From the NCBI GenBank assembly GCA_937885345.1, contig CAKZZH010000114.1, positions 1-11,872 of the forward strand: a stretch of DNA of 11,872 nt, in the 5' to 3' direction. Within the stretch, counting starts at the first letter, position 1. Each line of letters opens with the position of its first letter. The stretch comes from an uncultured Lachnospiraceae bacterium. Its GTDB lineage: Bacteria; Bacillota; Clostridia; Lachnospirales; Lachnospiraceae. Shown one piece after another: positions 1 through 6,668 of the stretch. Position numbers and translations under genes: made by a program. The notes beneath the pieces were generated by a model. That model saw only the letters and a program-made list of their open reading frames with translations, was not told the DNA's origin and searched no databases.

Positions 1-192
1 AAAAACTCTATTTAGATTTTCCTGCTTTTTGTATTTGACGGGCGAAAATCTATTTAGATTTTATAGATTTTGGAGTTTTCCTTAAAAACTCTAAGTAGGT
101 TTGCAGTATAGAAGAACTAATCGCTACTCTAACGATTGAATTCGCAACGAGTATCGAAATGATTTAGAAAAATGATTTAGCAAAATGATTTT
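1..192. repeat. AT-rich stretch with short direct repeats and palindromes
   Basis: No gene is visible in 1-176. A 14-base direct repeat TCTATTTAGATTTT occurs at 7-20 and 49-62. The second copy lies in a perfect palindrome, AAAATCTA-TT-TAGATTTT, at 45-62. AAAAACTCTA occurs at 1-10 and 84-93. GAGTTTT (73-79) pairs with AAAACTC (85-91) around a 5-base loop. AAATGATTT recurs at 157-165, 170-178 and 183-191 with a 13-base period, running into the stop codon of the adjacent minus-strand gene. The hairpins lie just downstream of that gene's stop and could act in its transcription end, but neither has the GC-rich stem plus T run of a clear terminator. The repeats are seen directly; their role is unknown. 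Confidence 0.6.
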
Positions 193-800
193 ATCTCTTC
201 AAGAACTCTCAAAGCGTCAATACCGTTTTGCAACGTCGATTTCAATTCAGACTTGCCGTCTAAAAAATCAACTGCATTTTGAACCATATTTGAAAAATAC
301 AGTGTTTTATCAGGTGTTTTTACAGACGCATCAGGGGTGAGCGATTTAAAGCCTGTGTATAAAGTAGATTCGGCATTTTTATAAATCGTCAAATAGCCGT
401 TTCCAATACATATTCGCCCCTCTGTGCCGCGAATATCGATGTCGAAACCAAAATATTTGCTTCTGCCGCTCAAACTTACCGTCACGCACGGACGGACGCT
501 CGTTTCGTACAATGCCGTAACGTTTCGCACTGCGCCAGAATCGTCGCGGAAAATGCCTGAGACAACGGGATTATGCAGAATCGGTTTGTAGCGCGATTTT
601 TGTGCACGGCTCAAAAGCCCGCTGTGAGATTCTGGCTCGGAATCTGTTTTTGCGGGCAAAATGCCTTCGAGCAAAAACATTACAATGTCCACCAAATGCG
701 TGCCGTCGTGGATAAGCGAATAACTGCCCGTCGATTCTTCTGCTTTGTCGTACACCTTGAGCGACGACGACAAAAGCGCGTTTATGCTTTGGATTGGTAA
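177..800 (-). pseudogene. Truncated Gfo/Idh/MocA-family oxidoreductase, C-terminal part only
   Basis: The minus-strand reading frame encodes about 200 residues resembling the C-terminal alpha/beta domain of Gfo/Idh/MocA oxidoreductases, NAD(P)-dependent enzymes usually acting on sugars or inositols. Near its start is IHDGTHLVDIVMFLLEG, matching the conserved family segment in which a His contacts substrate. The C-terminus (AVDFLDGK, then NGIDALRVLEEI) matches the usual last helices of the family. The N-terminal Rossmann fold with its GxGxxG motif (about 120-150 residues) is absent. Family-like sequence (PIQSINALL) continues upstream of the first possible TTG start at 773 to about 797. The frame then runs through unrelated sequence, including the glgC promoter, to a stop at 855-857. 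The gene is therefore broken at about 797-800, and a functional protein is unlikely. Substrate cannot be assigned. The break could be real (a gene remnant) or an assembly join. Confidence 0.7.
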
Positions 801-831
801 AAATAAAAATGCAGGAACCGGTAATTCGCTC

Positions 832-861
832 TTGACGAATACGTGGTAATTTGGTTAAAAT
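832..861 (+). promoter_or_regulatory. Sigma-A-type promoter for glgC-glgD-spoVG
   Basis: TTGACG at 832-837 matches the -35 consensus at five of six positions. It is followed 18 bases later by TAAAAT (856-861), or at 17 bases by TTAAAA (855-860). Transcription would start near 868, giving a leader of about 80 bases before the glgC start. The leader shows no clear riboswitch or attenuator. The promoter begins only about 30 bases from the end of the truncated oxidoreductase gene, so the operon's own promoter is intact despite the break. Confidence 0.6.
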
Positions 862-947
862 AGAGCCAGATCAGCAGGGAAAACTTTTCTTTCTTTTGAC
901 CTGTTTTGATTATGCAAGAACAAATTGATTAAGGAGCGTGTTGATCA

Positions 948-2225
948 GTGTTAAGGAAAAAAACATGTGTCGCAATGCTGCTGGCAGGAGGACAGGGCAG
1001 CCGTCTTGGTATTTTGACCAAAGAAGTCGCCAAGCCCGCAGTACCTTATGGCGGAAAGTATCGTATTATCGATTTTCCGCTGAGCAATTGTACAAACAGC
1101 GGGATTGATACAGTAGGCGTTCTTACACAGTATCGTCCCCTGAGACTTAATGCACATATCGGTATCGGTATTCCTTGGGATCTCGACCGTAATGTGGGAG
1201 GTGTAACCGTTCTTCCTCCTTACGAAAGGAGCGGAAGCAGCCAGTGGTATACAGGTACGGCCAACGCCATATATCAGAACCTGGAATACATGGAGATGTA
1301 TAATCCCGAATATGTATTGATCCTTTCAGGCGATCATATTTACAAGATGGATTACGAGATTATGCTCGATTATCACAAGGCTAACAATGCCGATGTAACG
1401 ATTGCAGCAATGCCCGTTCCCATTGAGGAAGCAAGCAGATTCGGTGTCGTTATTACGGATGATAATAACCGAATTACCGATTTTGAAGAGAAGCCCGCAC
1501 ATCCCAGAAGCAACCTCGCTTCCATGGGTATATATATCTTTACCTGGAAAGTGCTTAAGGAAGCTCTCATAGCCATGAAGGATCAGAAGGGCTGTGACTT
1601 TGGTAAGCACATCATTCCTTATTGCCATGAGAAGAAGCAGAGACTTTTTGCTTACGAATTTAACGGCTATTGGAAGGATGTAGGAACTCTCGGTTCTTAT
1701 TGGGAAGCCAATATGGAGCTTATTGATATAGTTCCGGTATTTAACCTTTACGAGGAACTGTGGAAAATATACACAACTTCAGATTGCCAGCCGCCTCAGT
1801 ATGTCGCATCCAATGCGGTCATTGAACGAAGCATCATAGGCACAGGCTGCGATCTGTACGGCAATGTTAAGAATTCCGTTCTGGGATGCGATGTAACCGT
1901 CGAAGAAGGAGCTGTGATCGAGGACTCGATCATTATGAGAGGAGCTGTTATCAAGAAGGGCGCTCATATACATAAGTCCATAGTTGCCGAGAGAACCGTA
2001 ATCGGTGAGAACGTAGAGCTCGGCATAGGCGAATTTGCTCCGAGTCAGCTTGATCCTAAAGTATATGCATTTGATCTTGTAACGGTTGCCGAGAATTCGG
2101 TAATACCCGATAATGTCAAGGTTGGCAAGAACACTGCAATATCCGGAATAACAGTAGCCTCCGATTATGAAGGCGGAATGTTACCAAGCGGCGGATATAT
2201 CATAAAGGCAGGTGAAGAACGATGA
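948..2225 (+). CDS. glgC: Glucose-1-phosphate adenylyltransferase (ADP-glucose pyrophosphorylase)
   Basis: GlgC makes ADP-glucose and pyrophosphate from ATP and glucose-1-phosphate, the committed cytoplasmic step of glycogen synthesis. The 425-residue product is full length for the family. The N-terminal nucleotidyltransferase domain carries AGGQGSRLGILT (13-24), with the Gly-rich loop and Arg19. It also has KPAVPYGGKYRIIDF, SGDHIYKMDY with catalytic-type Asp129, EEKP (180-183) for sugar phosphate binding, SMGIYIF (192-198) and GYWKDVGT (240-247) with the second metal-type Asp244. The C-terminal third (from about residue 290) shows the hexapeptide repeats of a left-handed beta helix. The start is GTG at 948: AAGGAG at 931-936 sits 11 bases upstream and an in-frame stop at 942-944 excludes a longer start. 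The gene overlaps glgD by 4 bases (ATGA), implying translational coupling and a GlgC-GlgD complex. Confidence 0.97.
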   Translation: MLRKKTCVAMLLAGGQGSRLGILTKEVAKPAVPYGGKYRIIDFPLSNCTNSGIDTVGVLTQYRPLRLNAHIGIGIPWDLDRNVGGVTVLPPYERSGSSQWYTGTANAIYQNLEYMEMYNPEYVLILSGDHIYKMDYEIMLDYHKANNADVTIAAMPVPIEEASRFGVVITDDNNRITDFEEKPAHPRSNLASMGIYIFTWKVLKEALIAMKDQKGCDFGKHIIPYCHEKKQRLFAYEFNGYWKDVGTLGSYWEANMELIDIVPVFNLYEELWKIYTTSDCQPPQYVASNAVIERSIIGTGCDLYGNVKNSVLGCDVTVEEGAVIEDSIIMRGAVIKKGAHIHKSIVAERTVIGENVELGIGEFAPSQLDPKVYAFDLVTVAENSVIPDNVKVGKNTAISGITVASDYEGGMLPSGGYIIKAGEER

Positions 2226-3340
2226 GAGCAATAGGCATTATTTTAGCCGGGGGCAATAATAAGATGATGCGCGAGCTTACCAGCAAGCGTGCGATCTCAG
2301 CAATGCCGATGGCAGGAATCTACAGAACGATCGACTTTGCGCTAAGTAATATGAGCAACTCACATATTGGCAAAGTAGCGGTTATAACGCAATACAATGC
2401 AAGATCGCTCAATGAGCACCTTAATTCATCCAAGTGGTGGAATTTCGGACGTAAGCAGGGAGGACTCTTCGTATTTAATCCCACGGTTACATCGGAGAAC
2501 AGCGTATGGTACAGAGGAACGGCGGATGCACTTTACCAGAATCTCAACTTCCTTACAAGCTCTCATGAGCCCTATGTTGTAATTGCTTCAGGTGATGGCG
2601 TTTACAAACTTGATTACGCTAAAGTACTTGAGTATCACATCGAGAAGAAGGCAGACATCACCGTCGTAACCAAGGACCTTGATCCGTCGGAGGACACGAC
2701 AAGATTCGGTGTTGTTAAGCTCGATGATGACAACAGGATAATCGATTATGATGAGAAACCCGTTGTTACCGATATCAAGACCGTTTCGACAGGTATATAC
2801 GTTATCAGAAGACGTCTCCTTATCGAACTTCTTCAGAAGGCAAACGATGAGGACAGATATGATTTCGTAAAGGATATTCTTATCCGTTATAAAGCGATCA
2901 AGAATATATATGCTTACAAGATGACTGATTATTGGGCAAACATCTCTACAGCGGAAGCATATTATAAGGCCAATATGGACTTTCTCAAAAAGGATGTAAG
3001 ACAGTTCTTCAAGAGTGCACCCGACATCTATACCAAAGTCGACGATCTTGCCCCTGCTAAATATAATCCGGGAGCAAATGTCAGGAACTCGCTGGTATCG
3101 AGCGGATGCATCATCAACGGTAGTGTTGAGGATTCGATCATCTTCAAGAAAGTATATATCGGCAATAACTGTCACATCAAGAATTGCCTGGTACTAAATG
3201 ACGTTCATATCGGAGATAACACATATCTTGAGAATTGTATTGTAGAAAGCAGGTGTACGATTTCAGAGAATTCAAGGCGTGTCGGGACTGACGGCAACAT
3301 AGAGATAGTTGTCGAAAAGAGCCCCAGATATACAATTTAA
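2222..3340 (+). CDS. glgD: GlgD, non-catalytic-type partner subunit of ADP-glucose pyrophosphorylase
   Basis: This 372-residue protein is a paralogue of GlgC with the same fold: an N-terminal nucleotidyltransferase domain and a short C-terminal left-handed beta helix (from about residue 285). Key sites are altered. The Gly-rich loop reads AGGNNKMMRELT (9-20), so the Gly and Arg corresponding to GlgC Gly17 and Arg19 are Asn13 and Met15. The second metal-site segment reads DYWANIST, with Asn240 where GlgC has Asp244. Asp125 of SGDGVYKLDY is kept. In Geobacillus stearothermophilus GlgD has little activity alone and modulates GlgC, so a regulatory or structural subunit role is expected here. The protein is shorter than GlgC, mainly at the C-terminus. 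ATG overlaps the glgC stop by 4 bases, and spoVG follows after 35 bases. Confidence 0.95.
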   Translation: MRAIGIILAGGNNKMMRELTSKRAISAMPMAGIYRTIDFALSNMSNSHIGKVAVITQYNARSLNEHLNSSKWWNFGRKQGGLFVFNPTVTSENSVWYRGTADALYQNLNFLTSSHEPYVVIASGDGVYKLDYAKVLEYHIEKKADITVVTKDLDPSEDTTRFGVVKLDDDNRIIDYDEKPVVTDIKTVSTGIYVIRRRLLIELLQKANDEDRYDFVKDILIRYKAIKNIYAYKMTDYWANISTAEAYYKANMDFLKKDVRQFFKSAPDIYTKVDDLAPAKYNPGANVRNSLVSSGCIINGSVEDSIIFKKVYIGNNCHIKNCLVLNDVHIGDNTYLENCIVESRCTISENSRRVGTDGNIEIVVEKSPRYTI

Positions 3341-3375
3341 TAGCATCCAGAAAAGGGAAGGGGATACGGAAACAG

Positions 3376-3651
3376 ATGCAGATTACAGACATCAGGGTAC
3401 GTAAAATATCCAAGGAAAACAAGATGAGAGCAGTGGTGTCCATCACGCTCGACAACGAATTTGTCATCCATGACATCAAGGTGATTGACGGTGAGAAGGG
3501 ATTGTTTATAGCAATGCCGAGCAAGAAATCCACTGACGGAGAATACAGGGATATAGCACATCCCATTAACTCCGAAACCAGGGAGAGCATCCAGAGACAG
3601 ATCCTTGAAGCTTATGAAAAGGCTGAGGATCCTGAACCTGTTCAAGCCTAA
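3376..3651 (+). CDS. spoVG: SpoVG family regulatory protein (septation/sporulation, nucleic-acid binding)
   Basis: The 91-residue product matches SpoVG along its whole length: MQITDIRVRKI at the start, MRAVVSITLDNEFVIHDIKV, then GLFIAMPSKK and YRDIAHPINSETR, followed by a variable acidic tail. SpoVG is a small dimeric DNA/RNA-binding protein. It affects asymmetric septation in Bacillus subtilis and post-transcriptional control of virulence, cell wall or metabolism in other Firmicutes. The start is ATG at 3376, preceded by a purine-rich GGAAGGGG at 3356-3363 with rather long spacing. It is the last gene of the glgC-glgD unit: it lies 35 bases after glgD with no visible promoter or terminator between, and a strong terminator follows. 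Its presence here suggests coordinated expression with glycogen storage; the regulatory target cannot be read from the sequence. Confidence 0.95.
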   Translation: MQITDIRVRKISKENKMRAVVSITLDNEFVIHDIKVIDGEKGLFIAMPSKKSTDGEYRDIAHPINSETRESIQRQILEAYEKAEDPEPVQA

Positions 3652-3659
3652 GAAGACAG

Positions 3660-3705
3660 AACTGACCGGCCTACCTGTATATGCAGGAAGCTGGTCAGTT
3701 TTCTG
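3660..3705 (+). terminator. Intrinsic terminator of the glgC-glgD-spoVG operon
   Basis: ACTGACC (3661-3667) pairs with GGTCAGT (3693-3699). An inner stem CCTG (3674-3677) pairs with CAGG (3684-3687) around TATATG, so most of the region folds into one long hairpin. TTTTCT follows at 3699-3704. It begins 9 bases after the spoVG stop. Confidence 0.85.
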
Positions 3706-3723
3706 TATGCGGACATTCGCACG

Positions 3724-3737
3724 CGAAAAAGTTTTCG
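3724..3737. promoter_or_regulatory. Short palindrome upstream of galK, possible operator
   Basis: CGAAAA (3724-3729) and TTTTCG (3732-3737) are perfect inverted arms around AG. The site is centred about 35 bases before the -35 box of the proposed galK promoter and about 25 bases past the spoVG terminator. This placement would fit a regulator binding site for the gal genes. It is short and AT-rich, so chance is possible. No regulator of galactose genes is encoded in the window. Confidence 0.3.
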
Positions 3738-3765
3738 TTAATTATTGAATTTTATAATAAACATA

Positions 3766-3795
3766 TTGACAAGAATGGTGATAAAATGCTTTAAT
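3766..3795 (+). promoter_or_regulatory. Candidate sigma-A promoter for galK-galT
   Basis: A consensus -35 box TTGACA lies at 3766-3771, with TTTAAT (five of six to TATAAT) 18 bases later at 3790-3795. Transcription would begin near 3802, giving a leader of about 90 bases. A TATAAT at 3753-3758 lacks a fitting -35 box. The rest of 3706-3890 holds no gene. Confidence 0.5.
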
Positions 3796-3890
3796 TGTTG
3801 GTGAACAACCGTTTGAGCAAATTGGCGGTGCGCATTGCCCCTATGCTCTTTGGAATAAATAACTATTATATCGGAAAGGTGAGAGAAGGT

Positions 3891-5078
3891 ATGGCAGCAG
3901 TTACTACAGCAGAAATGAAAGAGAAACTTACGGCTGATTTTAAGGAGAAATTCGGCGGCGATGGCGATATCAGAAGCTATTTTGCACCGGGCAGAGTTAA
4001 CCTTATCGGCGAGCATACGGATTATAACGGAGGGCATGTATTCCCCTGTGCTCTTACGATAGGAACATATTTTATCGCGAGGAAGAGGGAAGATGATATT
4101 ATCAGGCTTTATTCGGAGAATTTTGAGGGGCTTGGGATCATTGAGGGCAGCATAAAGGATCTTACCTGGAAGAAGGAGGCTGACTGGGCCAATTATCCGA
4201 TCGGTATGACCTGGGCCTTTGGTGAGAAGGGCTACCCTGTTACAAGCGGCTATGATGTCCTGCTTTACGGAAATATTCCGAACGGTTCCGGACTTTCCTC
4301 ATCCGCTTCGGTTGAAGTGGGCACGGGCGTTATGCTTAAGGATATGTTCGGCTATGATATCAGCATGATCGACATTGCGCTTTTCGGACAGTATTCCGAG
4401 AACAATTTTAATAAAGTTAACTGCGGCATTATGGACCAGTTTGCGATCGCAATGGGCAGCAAGGATAAGGCGATCTTCCTTGATACGTCAGATCTTTCGT
4501 ATGAATATGCACCGGTTGTACTTGCCGATTCCAAGATAGTTATAGCCTGCTCCAATAAGAAGAGAGGGCTTGGCGATTCCAAATACAATGAGAGAAGAAG
4601 CGAGTGCGAGCAGGCTCTTGCGGAGCTTCAGAAATGCCTTAATATAAGATCGCTTGGTGAACTTACGGAGGAGGAATTTGAGGCAAATAAGGGACTTATT
4701 GCTTCGGATGTAAGACGGAGAAGAGCTAAGCATGCCGTATATGAGAATCAGCGTACCATCAAAGCCGTTAAAGCCCTGAGAGACGGTGATATCGAAGCTT
4801 TCGGCAAGCTGATGATCGCTTCCCATGATTCACTTCGTGATGACTACGAGGTTACCGGTATTGAGCTTGACACACTTGTTGCAAGTGCATTAAAGCAGCC
4901 CGGTGTTATCGGCTCAAGAATGACGGGCGCCGGCTTTGGCGGTTGCACCGTCAGCATTGTAAAAAATGATGCGATCGACGGGTTTATCGAGAATGTAGGC
5001 AGAGAATATGCCGCTGCGATCGGATATGCGGCGGATTTCTATGTGGTTGAGATCGGCGACGGCGCAGGAAAGATCTAG
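3891..5078 (+). CDS. galK: Galactokinase
   Basis: GalK phosphorylates alpha-D-galactose to galactose-1-phosphate with ATP, the first committed Leloir step, in the cytoplasm. It is a GHMP kinase. The galactokinase signature PGRVNLIGEHTDYNGG is at 33-48, the GHMP ATP-binding loop GSGLSSSAS at 132-140, CGIMDQF with the catalytic-type Asp182 at 178-184, and the third motif GSRMTGAGFGG near 341-351. The reading frame is open back to a TTG at 3795, but I choose ATG at 3891. AAGGTGAG (3876-3883) sits 7 bases upstream, the resulting 395 residues fit the family, and the extra N-terminal residues (LVNNRLSKLAV and on) do not resemble galactokinase and would overlap the promoter. galT follows after 51 bases, so the two are probably one operon. 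Confidence 0.96.
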   Translation: MAAVTTAEMKEKLTADFKEKFGGDGDIRSYFAPGRVNLIGEHTDYNGGHVFPCALTIGTYFIARKREDDIIRLYSENFEGLGIIEGSIKDLTWKKEADWANYPIGMTWAFGEKGYPVTSGYDVLLYGNIPNGSGLSSSASVEVGTGVMLKDMFGYDISMIDIALFGQYSENNFNKVNCGIMDQFAIAMGSKDKAIFLDTSDLSYEYAPVVLADSKIVIACSNKKRGLGDSKYNERRSECEQALAELQKCLNIRSLGELTEEEFEANKGLIASDVRRRRAKHAVYENQRTIKAVKALRDGDIEAFGKLMIASHDSLRDDYEVTGIELDTLVASALKQPGVIGSRMTGAGFGGCTVSIVKNDAIDGFIENVGREYAAAIGYAADFYVVEIGDGAGKI

Positions 5079-5129
5079 ACGTGCAAGATGCGATGGCGCA
5101 GGACAATGTTTTTTATAAGGAGAAGAAAG

Positions 5130-6626
5130 ATGATTTATTCGGCAATTAAGAAGCTTGTTACATACGGAATAGAGACGGGACTTATAGGTGAGGACGAGAG
5201 GATTTATTCCACCAATCTTTTGCTCGACTGCCTGCAGTGCGATGATTACGAGGACGACGGCGTTGAGTATAAGGATGTGGACCTGGAGAGCACGCTTGCC
5301 GAACTCCTTGATCATGCGGTTTCAAACGGCATTATAGAAGACGGCGTCGTTTACAGAGACCTTTTTGATACAAGGCTTATGAACTGCATAATGCCGAGAC
5401 CGAAGACTGTAAGGGATACATTTTATGCGTTGTATGAGAAGTCTCCGAAGGAGGCGACAGACTATTATTATAAGCTTAGCCGTGATTCGGATTACATCAG
5501 ACGTTACAGGATCTGCAAGGATGTTAAATGGGTAACGCCCACCGAGTACGGTGATATCGATATTACCATCAATCTTAGTAAGCCCGAGAAGGACCCCAAA
5601 GCCATTGCTGCGGCCAAACTTGCCAAGCAGAGCGGATATCCCAAATGCCTCCTTTGTATTGAGAATGAAGGCTACGCAGGGCGCATCAATCATCCTGCAA
5701 GGCAGAATCACAGGATCATTCCGATCACGATAAACGGCAGCAAATGGGGCTTCCAGTATTCTCCCTATGTGTACTACAACGAGCACTGTATAGTATTTAA
5801 CAGTGAGCATGTACCTATGAAGATCGAGCATAACACATTCGTAAAGCTCTTTGATTTTATCAAGCTTTTTCCGCATTATATGCTTGGCTCGAATGCGGAC
5901 CTTCCGATTGTCGGAGGCTCGATACTTTCACACGATCACTTCCAGGGCGGCAATTACGAATTTGCGATGGCCAAAGCGCCGGTTGAGAAGGATTTTACGG
6001 TGAAGGGCTTCGAGAGGGTTTCATGCGGCATTGTAAAATGGCCTATGAGTGTTATTCGTCTTTCAGCCGCAAGCAGCGATGATATCATTGCTCTTGCGGA
6101 CCATATTCTTGCAAAGTGGAGAGCGTATACGGATGAGGCAGCCTTTATATTTGCCGAGACGGACGGTGAGCCTCACAATACGATCACGCCGATCGCGCGC
6201 AAAAAAGGCGATAAATATGAGCTTGATCTTGTGCTCAGAAACAATATCACAACGCCTGAGCATCCTTTGGGTGTATATCATCCTCACAGTGAACTTCATC
6301 ACATCAAGAAAGAAAACATCGGACTTATCGAGGTTATGGGCCTTGCGGTGCTTCCTTCAAGACTTAAAGGCGAGATGGAGCTGCTTAAGGAGTATATTTT
6401 ATCGGGCAAGGACATCAGGTCAAACGAGCAGATAGAAAAGCATGCCGACTGGGCATACGAATTCCTTCCGAAATACGATATCAAGGGCGCATCGCCGGAG
6501 GATATCGACAAGATACTTAAGACCGAGATCGGCCGGGTGTTTGCCAAGGTTCTCGAGCATGCCGGTGTGTATAAGAGAACGGATGAAGGAATGGCTGCTT
6601 TTAAAAGGTTTACGGATTCCCTGTAA
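5130..6626 (+). CDS. galT: UDP-glucose--hexose-1-phosphate uridylyltransferase (GalT, type 2)
   Basis: GalT exchanges UMP between UDP-glucose and galactose-1-phosphate, giving glucose-1-phosphate and UDP-galactose. The ~498-residue length and sequence match the larger Firmicutes type of GalT rather than the ~350-residue enterobacterial type. Visible family segments are SHDHFQGG with His268 and His270, the region expected to hold the histidine nucleophile of the HIT-like fold, and HPHSELHHIKKENIGLIEVM starting at residue 384. MGLAVLPSRL follows. The frame is open from an ATG at 5088, but ATG at 5130 is preferred: AAGGAG at 5117-5122 lies 7 bases before it, and MIYSAIKKLVTYGIETGLI is a typical start of the family. 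The extra 14 residues (MRWRRTMFFIRRRK) are basic and non-family. galE is absent, so UDP-galactose recycling must be encoded elsewhere. Confidence 0.95.
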   Translation: MIYSAIKKLVTYGIETGLIGEDERIYSTNLLLDCLQCDDYEDDGVEYKDVDLESTLAELLDHAVSNGIIEDGVVYRDLFDTRLMNCIMPRPKTVRDTFYALYEKSPKEATDYYYKLSRDSDYIRRYRICKDVKWVTPTEYGDIDITINLSKPEKDPKAIAAAKLAKQSGYPKCLLCIENEGYAGRINHPARQNHRIIPITINGSKWGFQYSPYVYYNEHCIVFNSEHVPMKIEHNTFVKLFDFIKLFPHYMLGSNADLPIVGGSILSHDHFQGGNYEFAMAKAPVEKDFTVKGFERVSCGIVKWPMSVIRLSAASSDDIIALADHILAKWRAYTDEAAFIFAETDGEPHNTITPIARKKGDKYELDLVLRNNITTPEHPLGVYHPHSELHHIKKENIGLIEVMGLAVLPSRLKGEMELLKEYILSGKDIRSNEQIEKHADWAYEFLPKYDIKGASPEDIDKILKTEIGRVFAKVLEHAGVYKRTDEGMAAFKRFTDSL

Positions 6627-6668
6627 AATATTAATATCGAATGAACTTAAGGGTTTGGAGGGCTTTAT

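Noticed and set aside
1..192. Possible CRISPR array or tandem repeat element
   Set aside because: The repeats are short, differ from each other, have no regular unit-spacer pattern and are partly explained by AT-richness.
862..947. Riboswitch or attenuator in the glgC leader
   Set aside because: No stable hairpin or known riboswitch core was visible in this 86-base T-rich leader.
2588..3175. Minus-strand open frame of 195 codons opposite glgD
   Set aside because: It lies wholly within well-conserved glgD sequence and shows no recognisable domain.
3795..3890. N-terminal extension of galK from TTG at 3795
   Set aside because: The 32 extra residues are not galactokinase-like, would overlap the -10 box, and ATG 3891 has a good AAGGTGAG at 7 bases.
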